Positions 17,535-27,467 of a stretch of 64,000 nt of DNA are shown here, one piece after another. Numbering within the stretch: the stretch's first letter is position 1; every line of letters begins with the position of its first letter. The position numbers and the translations under genes were made by a program. Where the stretch lies: positions 682,001 to 746,000 of the forward strand of contig NZ_CP016033.1 in assembly GCF_001663175.1 (NCBI RefSeq). The letters run 5' to 3'. Source of the DNA: Erythrobacter neustonensis (lineage in GTDB: Bacteria > Pseudomonadota > Alphaproteobacteria > Sphingomonadales > Sphingomonadaceae). The notes below the pieces were generated by a model. It had not been told where the DNA came from. It saw only the letters and a list, made by a program, of their open reading frames with translations, and did no database searches.

Positions 17535-17735
17535 TCAGTCCTCAATCTCAACACGACCTTCCGGCGGTGATGACCCCGCCGGTGTCGGCGCCGCTTCCAG
17601 ATCCCGATCAATCCGGTCGGCAGAAACCCTGATCTTTTTCTGCGCCGCATCATATCTCTCGTCGAAAGACGGCTCGTCACGGCAGGCCGGCAATGCCGAC
17701 AAAAACATCAGTCCGACAGCAACGACGCGGCGCAT
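17535..17735 (-). CDS. Small lipoprotein downstream of tamB
   Basis: A 66-residue protein with an N-terminal lipoprotein signal (MRRVVAVGLMFLSALPAC, lipobox LPAC). A charged, probably helical segment (RYDAAQKKIRVSADRIDRDLE) and a Pro/Gly-rich acidic tail follow. The ATG at 17735 shares one base with the tamB stop (TGATG), so it is translationally coupled. It is too small for an enzyme and may be an accessory factor of the TamA/TamB envelope pathway. Family not recognised. Confidence 0.75.
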   Translation of the reverse strand: MRRVVAVGLMFLSALPACRDEPSFDERYDAAQKKIRVSADRIDRDLEAAPTPAGSSPPEGRVEIED

Positions 17736-20700
17736 CAATAATCCTTCCGATACCGCACGTTGACATTGGTCGCACCCGACCCCCCAGCCTGGCTGAGCAC
17801 CGACAGGGTCGGCGTCAACGCAACTTCGAGCTGGGTTGCGGTAAACCCGCGCGCATCGGTGATGAACTCCACGTAGATATCGTCGGTGATGTATTGCCCC
17901 ACGGCCAGCGCAGTGCCGCGGCCTTGTGCTTCATCGCCGCCAAGGATGCGCAGCCGGTCGATCCCTGCCGCTGAACGCAGCTTGCCCAGCGGATTGAGCC
18001 CGCCGCCCGTGCCGCGCAATGAATTGAGCGAGGCGGCAAGCTGGACGGCCTGCAGTGCCGACAGATTGCCGATCGAGCTGCCGAACAGGATCCGTGACAG
18101 GATTTCATCCTGCGGCAGGCCGGGCACGCTGGCAAAGGTGATCTGCGGGTCCATCGCCCGGCCCGCCACGTTGACCGTGACGTTGACGCCTTCGATGGTT
18201 TCGCTTGCCGCGATCGCGATCACCGGATCGATCGCAGTGCCGCCCGTGAACCGCACCCGCCCTTCGTCAAGATCGAAGGATCGTCCGGCAAAGCCCAGTG
18301 TCCCGCGAACCAGTTCGACAGTCCCGGTGACACGCGGTGCGGTGCTGGTTCCGGCAAGATTGAGGTTTGCGCGCCATTCGCTTTCGAGACCCATGCCCGA
18401 CACATAAAGCTCCTCGGGCGCCGACAAGGCGATGTCGAGCCGAAGCTGGTCGAACAGGCCGCCCGAAGGCACGACCGGCTCGTCACCCGTAATGCGCTGC
18501 GGCCCCTTGGGCGGCTTGAAGCGCACCCCGGTCAGTTCGGGCACCTCGGCTGCACCCTGACGAATGACGCGGTAACGCGTCTCCGGCAGAACCAGACGGC
18601 CGGACAAGAGCGCTGCCTGTCCTGCATCCTTTCTCAGCCGCAACTGGCCTGTCGCCGATGTGGCTAGGGCATCGCTGCGGGCAAGGCGTGCGTTGTCGAG
18701 GCTCGCGGAAAGGTCCATCGGATAACCCCGGTCTGCCGCAAGACTGATATAGCCTTGCGCCGCCACGGTGCCCTCACCAGCGGTTGCCTTGAGCTGTTCC
18801 AGTTCGAACCTGTCGCCGGCAAACTGGCCGCGCAAGACCATGTTGGACAGCCGCGTGCCGTAGGTCTGGTTTTCATAGGTCAGGTTGCTTGCCCGCACGA
18901 CGCCCGCAAGTTCGGGATCCTGCACCCGGCCGGAAAAATCGGCAGCGACGCCGATCGGTCCGGACAGGCGCTGGTCCGGCTGACCGGCGAACGAAAACAG
19001 CGTGTCGGCTGGGCCATTGTAACGGATGCCGCCCGAAAGCGGCGCTGCAAGCAGCCGGGTCTGCCAGTCGCCCGAGCCCGGCGGAAGCGGGTTGAGCGAG
19101 GCAACCATCCGGCCCACGACGCTGCCCCGGCGACGCATCACTGCACGCGCCTCACCCCCGTCCGCGAGCAATTTGCCGACGAAACTGATATCGAGCGGCT
19201 GGCTGACCGAGACCGCCGTCGTGCGGGTGAAGCCGTTGATCCGGAGACGTGCATCGGCGCGGGGGAAGGCATTCGCATCGGCCTGCTCGAAGTCGAGACT
19301 GCCCGTGGCCGTTCCATCGAGGCCGAGGCCGGGGACGAAGGCGTTGACGATTTCGAGATCGAGCGATTCCAGCCGGCTCTGAACCTTGATCCCGTCGCCG
19401 TAATTTCCGGCCAGACGCATGCTGCCCTGCCCGAAATCGATCGTGGTCGGCATGAGTTCGTAGCCGTTGTCGCCGGGCACGATCCGGGCCGGATTGACCG
19501 TGCGGAAATCGATGCCGCGCACACGCCCCTGCAACGCTGCCCGCCACAATTCGGGGGCAAGCTCGGCGTTTGCGGCAACGCGGAAGGGAACCCCGCTTAC
19601 CCCCTCGGCCAACACCCGCGCCGTTCCGCGCCCGTCGCGGTAATTGATCTTGGCCCGCGCCGCCGTGAGATTGAGGCTGCCGAACCGCGTCTGCGCGATC
19701 TGTGCATCGGCAACGACATAGGGCGTGTCGTAAAGAACCACCCGTGCATCGACGATCGCGGAGCCGATCGAAAGCTGTGCCGGCCCCGGCAGGACCGTGT
19801 TCGATGCGCGCAGATTGACCAGCGCCGCCTGATACCGGCCCTCGGCCTCCAGCCGGACCACGCCGTTGACACCCTGACCGCTGGCGGCGAGGCGTCCGGC
19901 GAAGGGGCCCGCGGGGGTCTGCCGGAGTGACCCGGAAAAACCGATCCCGCCAAGGTTCGCCCGCGTGATATCCAGGGTGAGCTGCCGACCGGTGCCAAGC
20001 AGCACATCGGCGGTCAGCGGACCATAATCGGTGTCTGCCCTGGCATCGAGCCTATAGCCGTTGGCGGCGCCGTTGATGGTGGCGCGCAGGTTGGCAAGGC
20101 CGATCCCGAAGCCGGGCCGCTCCGCCGTCACGGTTGCACGTGGGTTGGTGATGGTGCCGGCCACCCGCACGCCGACCGCGCCGTATTGCTGTGTCAGGCC
20201 ATCGGCGTTCAGGACAATCTGCCCGCCGGGCGCATAGCTGCCCGAGCCTTGCGTGATGCGCACCAGTGGCGACGACAGGCGCAGGCGGCTGAACCGGGCG
20301 ATCCCGTCGCCGCCGTATCGCACATCGGCCGAGGCAACCAGATTGCCGCCGAGAAAGTCGCGCACGCTTTCGTTCAGCAGGTTGGTCGACCGCGCGCGAA
20401 CCCTGCCGGCCAGCGCGTATCCGTTGCGCTCGGTCTGCAAGTCGACATCGGTTTCGATATCGAAGATGCCGACGCTTTCGACCCGGTAATTGTCGATTCG
20501 CCCGTCGATCGCGCCGGTGTAGAGACCGGTCGACATGTCGGCCAGAAGGATCACCTTGGCATCGATCCGGTCCGAACGCAGGCGCATGTTGTCGGACAGG
20601 ATCCGCGTGCCCTCGATCGCGATGTCACCATCGAGCCGGATATTGGCAAGCGACCCGCCCGCCACGGCATCGAGCCCGGTGATCCGCGCCGCGCGTGCCT

Positions 20701-21982
20701 GCACGGGGATCAGGATGCGATCCGCGCTGACTTCGGCTGCGCCGGAAGCGGCGAGGTTCTGCACACCCATGTCGTTGATCACGAGCCGCGCCGCGTTCAA
20801 CTCGTAACGCACGCCGGGCGTCGCAAAATCGCCATCGAGCAGCAACTGGCCGCGCAGCCCGCTGCCCGACAGATTGGGTGCGATCGCCGAAGGTTTCAGC
20901 AGCACGAAACCCAGCCGCAATTCGTCAAAGGTGCTCTCGCCCAGATCGACGACGCCGTTGGTGGTGAGGCGGAAAGCATCGCTCGAAATGCCGCCCGACA
21001 GGGTCGCGCGCCGCGCGTCCAGCGCCGCGACGATATCGAGGTCGAGCATGGGGTCAAGCAGCGCGGCAGTCGGCCCGTCGAACAGCCTTGCCGCCCGTGT
21101 CGGGCCTTTCAGCGCGAACGTGCCGTCACGCGCGGTCAATCCGAGCCGCGCAAATTCCGATCCGGCAAGATTGGCGTCGACCCGGCCGTTCCAGCTGGCC
21201 CACGTCCCCGCGCCGGCCACGCGCAGCTGCAACGGATCGCGCAGCCCCGCGAGCGCGGCGATTACCCCATCACCGGGCGCATCGAGCGCGAGATCGAGAT
21301 CGAGCCTGTTGGCGTCCGGAACCGCATCAAGCTTCACGGCAACCCGGTCACCGCCGCTGCGCCCCTGCCCTGCGATCGTGCGTCCGTTGAACGTGACCTG
21401 CGCACGTCCGCTGGCGATATGGGCCGTGCCATCAAGGCTCGCGATGCGCTGTTCGCCGCTGACCGGCGCCTCTGCCACGAAGCGCGCAATCTGCATCTGC
21501 GCGATGTCGATGTCGAGATCGGGAAGCAGGGGATCGTTGTTGGGCGGCGTCTCTTTGAAAGTCGGCAGCCGCAACAATGTCACGCGCCGGGCGATCAGCG
21601 AGCGGACATCGATATGATTGTCGAGATAGGCCAGCGGCCGCCAGTCCACCCGCATTTCGGGCGACGTCAGGAATGTGCCAGCAGGATCCGACAGGCGGAA
21701 ATCGCGAAGGATCATTTCGCCATAAAGCGATCCCTCGATCCGGCCGATCCCGATCTTCATGCCATTTTCGAATTCGAGAGCTTCGATCTGATCGACCGCA
21801 AAGCGTCGGCCCGGGCCGGTGTCGAGCAGCAGGACGGCAGCGGCAATCAGGCCGAGCAGCGAGGCAAGGACTATCCCTGTCCATTTGAGCACCGTCAGGC
21901 CGGGATTGCGGCGCCGGTCCGGGGCCGTTTGGCCGATCACGGGCGGCGTTTCTTCGCTAATGGCATCGGGCTCCCCGGTCAT
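17735..21982 (-). CDS. tamB: TamB-like translocation and assembly module protein (DUF490)
   Basis: A 1415-residue, very long beta-rich periplasmic protein with one N-terminal transmembrane anchor (about residues 30-52, LKWTGIVLASLLGLIAAAVLLL). The C-terminal roughly 350 residues match the TamB/DUF490 domain (ADVRYGG-type repeats, GTVELVRGTLGFAGRSFDLDEG, FGSSIGNLSALQAVQLAASL). TamB forms a hydrophobic groove from the inner to the outer membrane and works with TamA in autotransporter assembly and phospholipid transport. It overlaps the tamA stop by one base and the small lipoprotein start by one base. The large autotransporter at 27468 is a plausible client, by inference. Length is usual for the family. 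Confidence 0.93.
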   Translation of the reverse strand: MTGEPDAISEETPPVIGQTAPDRRRNPGLTVLKWTGIVLASLLGLIAAAVLLLDTGPGRRFAVDQIEALEFENGMKIGIGRIEGSLYGEMILRDFRLSDPAGTFLTSPEMRVDWRPLAYLDNHIDVRSLIARRVTLLRLPTFKETPPNNDPLLPDLDIDIAQMQIARFVAEAPVSGEQRIASLDGTAHIASGRAQVTFNGRTIAGQGRSGGDRVAVKLDAVPDANRLDLDLALDAPGDGVIAALAGLRDPLQLRVAGAGTWASWNGRVDANLAGSEFARLGLTARDGTFALKGPTRAARLFDGPTAALLDPMLDLDIVAALDARRATLSGGISSDAFRLTTNGVVDLGESTFDELRLGFVLLKPSAIAPNLSGSGLRGQLLLDGDFATPGVRYELNAARLVINDMGVQNLAASGAAEVSADRILIPVQARAARITGLDAVAGGSLANIRLDGDIAIEGTRILSDNMRLRSDRIDAKVILLADMSTGLYTGAIDGRIDNYRVESVGIFDIETDVDLQTERNGYALAGRVRARSTNLLNESVRDFLGGNLVASADVRYGGDGIARFSRLRLSSPLVRITQGSGSYAPGGQIVLNADGLTQQYGAVGVRVAGTITNPRATVTAERPGFGIGLANLRATINGAANGYRLDARADTDYGPLTADVLLGTGRQLTLDITRANLGGIGFSGSLRQTPAGPFAGRLAASGQGVNGVVRLEAEGRYQAALVNLRASNTVLPGPAQLSIGSAIVDARVVLYDTPYVVADAQIAQTRFGSLNLTAARAKINYRDGRGTARVLAEGVSGVPFRVAANAELAPELWRAALQGRVRGIDFRTVNPARIVPGDNGYELMPTTIDFGQGSMRLAGNYGDGIKVQSRLESLDLEIVNAFVPGLGLDGTATGSLDFEQADANAFPRADARLRINGFTRTTAVSVSQPLDISFVGKLLADGGEARAVMRRRGSVVGRMVASLNPLPPGSGDWQTRLLAAPLSGGIRYNGPADTLFSFAGQPDQRLSGPIGVAADFSGRVQDPELAGVVRASNLTYENQTYGTRLSNMVLRGQFAGDRFELEQLKATAGEGTVAAQGYISLAADRGYPMDLSASLDNARLARSDALATSATGQLRLRKDAGQAALLSGRLVLPETRYRVIRQGAAEVPELTGVRFKPPKGPQRITGDEPVVPSGGLFDQLRLDIALSAPEELYVSGMGLESEWRANLNLAGTSTAPRVTGTVELVRGTLGFAGRSFDLDEGRVRFTGGTAIDPVIAIAASETIEGVNVTVNVAGRAMDPQITFASVPGLPQDEILSRILFGSSIGNLSALQAVQLAASLNSLRGTGGGLNPLGKLRSAAGIDRLRILGGDEAQGRGTALAVGQYITDDIYVEFITDARGFTATQLEVALTPTLSVLSQAGGSGATNVNVRYRKDY

Positions 21983-24297
21983 CAGAATGCCTGCCCGATC
22001 GAGACGTAAACTGCGATATTGCTTTCACCCGGCTGGCGTTCGAGCGGAATGGCGACATCGAGCCGCAAGGGGCCGAAGTTGGTGTAGTAGCGCGCGCCGA
22101 TGCCTGCACCGTATTGCAGGCTGGAGAAATCGGGCGTTGTGCCTTCGTAGACCTGCCCCGCATCGACAAACCCGACGACACCGAAGTTCCCGAAACGGTA
22201 GCGCACCTCTGCGGCAAGCTCGTTCATGCTGAGGCCGCCGATGGGGCGGAAGATGGTGGGGCTGTCTTTGTCCTCCGGATCGGCGGGGTCGAAATCGGGA
22301 TTGGCGATCTCGACCTTGGGCCCGAGTTCCTGGAAACCGAAGCCGCGAACCGAACCACCGCCGCCTGCGTAGAACCGCCGGGATGGCGCCAGATCGAAGC
22401 GCTCGATCCCCTGGATCGTTCCGAGCCTGACCCTGCCTGCCAGCACGATGGAATCCGTGGCGGAATAATAGGCCGACGCATCGAGCCGGGCGCGGACATA
22501 GGGTGTGAAGCCGCCCTGCAGCGATCCTTCGGGCTCGACCAGCGTCGTGACCCGGAAACCGCGCGTGGCATCGACAAGGCTGTCGGTGCGATCGATGCCG
22601 AGCTGCCCGGTCAGGCCGCCGATGAAGAATGTCCGCCGATTGAGCTGCCCGAGGTCGAAATCGTAATCCTGCTCGTTGGTGCCGATCAGGCGCACACCAT
22701 AGGCATAGGTCAGCGGCTTTTGCCAGATCGGCGTCGAATCGTAACTGATCAGCGCCGAAAGCTGGCCGGTGAAGGCTTCGAATGCAGCAAAGTCCGAACG
22801 CAGCGCATCGGCGCGCAGCTGGAAGGTACGGTCGCGGCGGCCGGCATTGGCGCGGCGGAATGTCAGCCCTGCTCCCTGCTCCTGCGTCCCTGCAACCACA
22901 TTGGCGATCAAAGCGCCTTCGGGCGGGAACAGGTTGCGGTGGGTCCAGCTGCCTTCCAGCCGGAAGCCCTGCCCCGTGCCAAATCCGGCGCTGCCTGCCA
23001 GCGTGCGCGGCGGGCCGGCGTCCTGTTCGACCAGAACCGTGGTGTATTCGGTGCCGTCACCGACCGCTTCGCCGGTGCGCTGGGGCACGACCGAAATCGT
23101 GTTGAACAGCCCCGTAGCCACCAGCGCCTGACGCAGGTCGTCGATATCGCGGCTGTCGTACAGATCGCCCCGCTCGAAGCGGGCCAGCACCGCGATATGC
23201 GCGGCATCGAAGGCCTGATTGCCGGTGGTCTCGATACCGCCAAAGCGCGACCGGGGCCCGATATCGATCGGGAGTGTGTAAACCCCGTCATTCGTGTCCT
23301 GATCGAGCAGAATGTCGCGCTGGCCGACCGTCGCAAAGGGGTAGCCGTTTTCGGGCAGGCGGACCGCCAGATTGGCTTCGGCCCCCTGCACCCGTTCGGC
23401 AATAATCGGCTCGCCGACCTTGAGCGCGAAGTTTTTCGCAATCAGATCGGCGGGCTCGACCGGATCGGCATCGATCACGATGTCCGAGAACACGAAGCGG
23501 TCGCCGGGTGCAACCGAAAGCACCGCGATAAGGGGCTGGCCGCTCGGGGCATCGGACCGGTCGATCCGGGTCGTGACCGCGGCTTCGTACCAACCTTCCG
23601 ATGCGAGCATGCGCTGCAACAGCGCGCTGTCTTCGGTCAGGCGGGCAGCAAGCTGGGCGACATTGGCCGCCTCGCCATCGCCTGCTTCAAGCGCCGAAAG
23701 ATTGTCGAAGGCCGCCGCAATGGCCGTTCCGGTTTCGGCGTCGGCCGCCTCGAGCCCCTCGACGCGCACATCATAGGCGACTTCGACAATCGCATCGTCC
23801 TCGGCATTGTCGGCAAATTCGACCGGGGTGGCTTCGAAGTTCTGCAGCGGCGGCAAGGGCGCGGCAAGTTCGGCATCGCGGATCGGCGCATCGCCGATTT
23901 CCTCGACCGGATCGCCATCGGCCAGTGCCGGATCGCCCAATGGGGGGGCTGCGCCTTCAGTCGTCGGGGCTGCGGCCCCTTCATCTGCAAAACGCCTTTC
24001 GAACGCTTCGATCGATTCGAGCGGTTCGCCGAGCGCCGGATCATCCGCCGGGTCGATGTCGGGAACCGCGGCTTCGAACTCTTCATCGGTAATGATCGGG
24101 TCGATGGCGGGAAGATTATCGGAAGGCTGCGGAGCGGGCACTTCCGGCTGTTCCGCAAGAGCATCCTGTGCTGTCGCAGCCGCGGCGTGCAGCGCCTGCG
24201 CGTGCAGGGCCAGCATCAGCGAAGTTCCGAAAACCAAGCTGGAGCGCAAAGCGGAACATGGCGTCCCTTGGCCAATTAAGCCTGTCAACAATTGCAT
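21982..24297 (-). CDS. tamA: TamA-like Omp85 outer-membrane assembly factor
   Basis: A 771-residue protein: signal peptide (hydrophobic stretch ending ALHAAAATAQD near residue 45), an unusually acidic Pro-rich linker of about 150 residues, POTRA-type domains (about 200-430), and a 16-stranded Omp85 barrel with the family block FYAGGGGSVRGFGFQELGP, ending in a C-terminal Phe (VSIGQAF). It inserts beta-barrel and autotransporter substrates together with TamB. The acidic linker between signal peptide and POTRA domains is longer than in enterobacterial TamA. ATG 24297 is the only strong start but the leader is long (about 45 residues). A TTG about 18 codons downstream, giving an Arg-led signal peptide, is an alternative. 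Confidence 0.9.
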   Translation of the reverse strand: MQLLTGLIGQGTPCSALRSSLVFGTSLMLALHAQALHAAAATAQDALAEQPEVPAPQPSDNLPAIDPIITDEEFEAAVPDIDPADDPALGEPLESIEAFERRFADEGAAAPTTEGAAPPLGDPALADGDPVEEIGDAPIRDAELAAPLPPLQNFEATPVEFADNAEDDAIVEVAYDVRVEGLEAADAETGTAIAAAFDNLSALEAGDGEAANVAQLAARLTEDSALLQRMLASEGWYEAAVTTRIDRSDAPSGQPLIAVLSVAPGDRFVFSDIVIDADPVEPADLIAKNFALKVGEPIIAERVQGAEANLAVRLPENGYPFATVGQRDILLDQDTNDGVYTLPIDIGPRSRFGGIETTGNQAFDAAHIAVLARFERGDLYDSRDIDDLRQALVATGLFNTISVVPQRTGEAVGDGTEYTTVLVEQDAGPPRTLAGSAGFGTGQGFRLEGSWTHRNLFPPEGALIANVVAGTQEQGAGLTFRRANAGRRDRTFQLRADALRSDFAAFEAFTGQLSALISYDSTPIWQKPLTYAYGVRLIGTNEQDYDFDLGQLNRRTFFIGGLTGQLGIDRTDSLVDATRGFRVTTLVEPEGSLQGGFTPYVRARLDASAYYSATDSIVLAGRVRLGTIQGIERFDLAPSRRFYAGGGGSVRGFGFQELGPKVEIANPDFDPADPEDKDSPTIFRPIGGLSMNELAAEVRYRFGNFGVVGFVDAGQVYEGTTPDFSSLQYGAGIGARYYTNFGPLRLDVAIPLERQPGESNIAVYVSIGQAF

Positions 24298-24373
24298 CCA
24301 GATCCATCATCAAAGGGAAGCCGGCTTGGCCTCTGAAATCAACAAATACCCAAACGGCGCTCTTCGTGATGAC

Positions 24374-25444
24374 ATGGAAGAAAGCGTTGGCGACCGCGAA
24401 GGAGCCTGTTTACGCCAACAGCTCCCCGGTGCAACGTCGAATTCGCCTTGGGCAATGCCCTGGCCCGCATGGAAGATCATCCTGAAGCGCGTTTACACGA
24501 TGTGGGGCTTTCACAATCTTTCCCTGCTGGGCGCGGGCGTTGCCTTTTTCACTTTTCTGGCGATCACACCGCTGATCGCCGCCACGGTGATGATCTATGG
24601 GCTGGTCGGCGACGTCGACATGGTCCGCCGCCAGCTCCAGTCATTGACGACCGTGCTCCCTGCCGAAGCGCGCTTGCTGATCGAGGAGCAATTGATCGGG
24701 GTTGTGACCACCAGTTCGGGAGTCACCGGCATCGCGCTGGTGATTGCTCTGGTATTTTCGATCTACGGCGGAATGCGGGCGGCCAGCGGTCTGATCGGCG
24801 CGCTGAATGTCATCAATGAGGAACACGAAACCCGCAACATCATATCTCTCACGGCGCGGGCCGCCGGGTTGACAGTGGCCGCAATCTTCATCGCCCTGAC
24901 CGGCATAGGCAGCGCGGCCGCATTCGCTTGGCTTCAAACGCAAGCCGAAGGCCTGATCGGCGGCGGCTGGGAATTGCTTTTCAAGACACTGGCCTGGTTG
25001 CTTGCGACAATTCTGGGCAGCATCGGTTTCGCCCTCATCATGCGTTACGGCCCCGATCGCACCCCGGCACGCTGGCGCTGGGTCGCGCCCGGTGCGGTGC
25101 TGGCCACCACGTCCTGGATCGCGATCAGCTTCGGGTTTGCGCTCTATGTCGCCTATATCGGTGACTATAACGCGACCTACGGCTCGCTCTCGGCCATCGT
25201 CGTTTTTCTGATGTGGCTGTTCCTCAGCGCGTTCGGCGTTCTTGCCGGCGCCTTGCTCAACGCCGAGATTGAACGCCAGACGACCGTCGACACGACGACC
25301 GGCCCTGCCGTGCCTGCCGGGCAACGCGGCGCCTTCCTCGCCGATGTGGTCGATAGCGGGACAGCAGTGGAAGAGTGGAAGGCCAAGCTGGAGCGCCGGC
25401 GTCAGCGCAAACGCTCGCGCCGCTTCCGGCGCGGCGCCCCCTAG
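24374..25444 (+). CDS. YihY/RNase BN-family inner-membrane protein
   Basis: A 356-residue polytopic membrane protein of the YihY/virulence-factor-BrkB family. Six or so transmembrane helices are visible, beginning with LLGAGVAFFTFLAITPLIAA, and the family's SIYGGMRAASGLIGALN and FGFALYVAYIGDYNATYGSL blocks are present. It ends in a basic cytosolic tail (RRRQRKRSRRFRR). The old RNase BN name is not a proven activity; transport or lipid-related roles are possible. The start is uncertain: ATG 24374 is used, while TTG 24326 has a better Shine-Dalgarno (AAGGGAAG), and ATG 24455 would remove a non-conserved tail. It is divergent from tamA, with the promoters sharing less than 80 bp. Confidence 0.88.
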   Translation: MEESVGDREGACLRQQLPGATSNSPWAMPWPAWKIILKRVYTMWGFHNLSLLGAGVAFFTFLAITPLIAATVMIYGLVGDVDMVRRQLQSLTTVLPAEARLLIEEQLIGVVTTSSGVTGIALVIALVFSIYGGMRAASGLIGALNVINEEHETRNIISLTARAAGLTVAAIFIALTGIGSAAAFAWLQTQAEGLIGGGWELLFKTLAWLLATILGSIGFALIMRYGPDRTPARWRWVAPGAVLATTSWIAISFGFALYVAYIGDYNATYGSLSAIVVFLMWLFLSAFGVLAGALLNAEIERQTTVDTTTGPAVPAGQRGAFLADVVDSGTAVEEWKAKLERRRQRKRSRRFRRGAP

Positions 25445-25569
25445 GCCGATATGGCAGAAGCTGGTCGGCACGAACGCGCAAGGCTGGAACTGTCCGATCT
25501 TGCGACCGCTTTCCTGCAGGCGCGGGTTCGCGGTGGACCTGCCTTCCAATTCCGACAATAGTGGTGAAG

Positions 25570-27090
25570 ATGCTTCAAACTCTCCGCGTCGCTACCAGGG
25601 ACAGAAAGCGTCTCGAAGAGATCCTGTCGGTGATCTCCCGATACGGATTGGGCATCGTTCTCGTGCAGATCGGCCTCGAGCGGCCAGGCTCCGGTGATGG
25701 CGATGAAAGCCAATCGCAAGGCTTGCCTCTGCGGGCGCGGCACGCCCTGGAGGAGCTTGGGCCGACCTTCGTCAAGCTTGGTCAGATATTGGCCACCCGC
25801 GGCGATCTTTTGCCCGCCGACTGGATCGACGAATTCGAGCACTTGCACAGCAAGGCACCAACGCTCCCGTTCGATGAACTGCGGCCCTTGGTCACAGAGG
25901 CACTCGGTCAAGAACCTGAAACTGCCTTTGCGCGCTTTGATGCCGAGCCGCTGGCAGCCGCTTCGATGGCGCAGGTCCATCGCGCCACCCTGTGCGACGG
26001 GCGCGACGTCGTGGTCAAAATTCGTCGTCCGGGCATCCGTCCCAAAATCGAGGCCGATCTGCGATTGCTGGCGCATGTCGCAGCTCTGGCCGAGCGCGGC
26101 AGCGCTGAAGCAAGGCGCATTGGGCTCGCCAGGATGGCGAGCCAGCTTGCCGATGCAATGATCGAGGAGCTCGACTTCACCACCGAGGCACGCAACGCCG
26201 ATCGGCTGAGGGCAGACTTCGAGAACCAGGCCAACGTCGTCGTTCCGGCGATTCATTGGGAATGGACGTCCGAGACGCTGCTTGTCATGGATTACGTCGA
26301 TGGTGTGCCGCCGCGCGATCGACAGGCGCTGCGGTCTGCCGGTATCGACCCTGCGAAGATTGCTTCCCTCGGGGCCGACATGGTGCTCGACATGGTGCTG
26401 CTGAATGGCCGCTTTCATGGCGATCCGCATCCCGGGAATCTGCTCTGCCTGCCGGGTGATCGCATCGCGCTCCTCGACCTTGGCATGGTTGGCTACGTAT
26501 CGCCGCGCCGCCGCGAAGAGTTGATCAGCTTGGTTCAGGCTCTCGGCAATGGCAGCTCGGCGCAGCTCGCCGACGTGTTGATGCGATGGTCGGCCGGCAG
26601 CGACGTTTCGGCGCAGCATATGTTCTTTGCCGCAGAACGCCTGATACATCGTCATGGCAGCGGGCGGTTGGTTCTCAGCGCGATTGTCGCCGACCTGTTT
26701 GCCCTTATGCGTGATGAACGCTTGACGCTGCCGCCCGATCTCTTGCTGATCTTCAAGGCGCTGGTCACGATCGACGGCGTCTTGTCGAGGATCGAACCGG
26801 ATTTCGACCTGACACAGGCCATGCAGCGCGCCTCGCTCAGGATCGCCAGAGCGCGGCTTTCGCCAGAACACTGGAGCCCTGTTGTGCAGGCTGTGGCGTG
26901 GGAGCTTGTGAGGATTGGCGACGACGCGCCCCGGCTGATCCGAGCGGCGATACAGCGGTTGGAAAACCAGCCATCAGCGCGAACCCCTGCCGCGTCCGCA
27001 CTCAACGCTTCGCCTTCGGAGGTGCGTTGGCTTGCCGGTGCGATTTTGGCAGGAGCCGCGATCATCAGCGGAGCGCTGTGGTTTCGCTGA
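25570..27090 (+). CDS. UbiB/ABC1 (AarF) family atypical kinase
   Basis: A 506-residue protein-kinase-like ATPase. It carries the family-defining KxGQ motif (FVKLGQILATRGDLLP), the Ala-rich nucleotide loop (AAASMAQVHRA), VVVKIRRPG with the ATP Lys, EELDFTTEARNA, the catalytic HGDPHPGNLL and the metal-binding LLDLGMVG. A C-terminal transmembrane helix (LAGAILAGAAIISGALWF) anchors it. UbiB proteins support ubiquinone synthesis or lipid handling. This copy is not next to ubiE/ubiJ and is shorter and more divergent than the ubi-cluster form, so it may be a paralogue. ATG 25570 is chosen at the start of similarity; upstream frame extension is not conserved-looking. It follows the YihY-like gene by 125 bp, same direction. 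Confidence 0.88.
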   Translation: MLQTLRVATRDRKRLEEILSVISRYGLGIVLVQIGLERPGSGDGDESQSQGLPLRARHALEELGPTFVKLGQILATRGDLLPADWIDEFEHLHSKAPTLPFDELRPLVTEALGQEPETAFARFDAEPLAAASMAQVHRATLCDGRDVVVKIRRPGIRPKIEADLRLLAHVAALAERGSAEARRIGLARMASQLADAMIEELDFTTEARNADRLRADFENQANVVVPAIHWEWTSETLLVMDYVDGVPPRDRQALRSAGIDPAKIASLGADMVLDMVLLNGRFHGDPHPGNLLCLPGDRIALLDLGMVGYVSPRRREELISLVQALGNGSSAQLADVLMRWSAGSDVSAQHMFFAAERLIHRHGSGRLVLSAIVADLFALMRDERLTLPPDLLLIFKALVTIDGVLSRIEPDFDLTQAMQRASLRIARARLSPEHWSPVVQAVAWELVRIGDDAPRLIRAAIQRLENQPSARTPAASALNASPSEVRWLAGAILAGAAIISGALWFR

Positions 27091-27467
27091 CCGAAGATAC
27101 GCGAACCTTCACGCGCGGCCGGAAGGTCGGGATTCAAAGCGCCTCTTGCACTCTGGTCAATCGCGAGCTCTTGGGTCGATACCTGCCTTCAACGCTTATC
27201 GGCACAAGCCTGCGCGTATCAAGTGCGGTTGATCCAAACCCCTCCTTTTTCGGAACTTGCCAACGGCAAGAACCAAACGGGCCGAATTGCCGGTGCACGG
27301 AACCAGCACGGTTAAAAGGGTATCCGGATATGCGTAGTTGGGCTTCCTTTGGGGTCCGGTCGTCCCGCCCGGTGGCTCGCCCTCCTTCGCAAATGCGATG
27401 AGGCCGGAGCGATCCAATCGCTCCGGCCTCCCGAATAGCGCCCCCCCGCGCTACGGTTCTGGCACGA
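27091..27467. other. Convergent intergenic region
   Basis: These 377 bp lie between the 3' ends of the UbiB-like gene and the autotransporter gene. They contain a strong hairpin at 27400-27430. No credible ORF is present. Confidence 0.6.
27400..27430. terminator. Strong hairpin between convergent genes
   Basis: A perfect 14-bp stem (GAGGCCGGAGCGAT / ATCGCTCCGGCCTC) with a 3-base loop lies 38 bp past the autotransporter stop. It could serve both strands. T-runs are absent on either side, so it is terminator-like but not a classic intrinsic terminator. Confidence 0.65.

Noticed and set aside
20186..22009. 607-codon plus-strand frame
   Set aside because: Antisense of tamB with biased Arg/Gln composition.
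24260..24297. TTGACA upstream of the hydrophobic part of tamA as a -35 box
   Set aside because: It lies inside the coding start and has no -10-like sequence at 16-18 bp.
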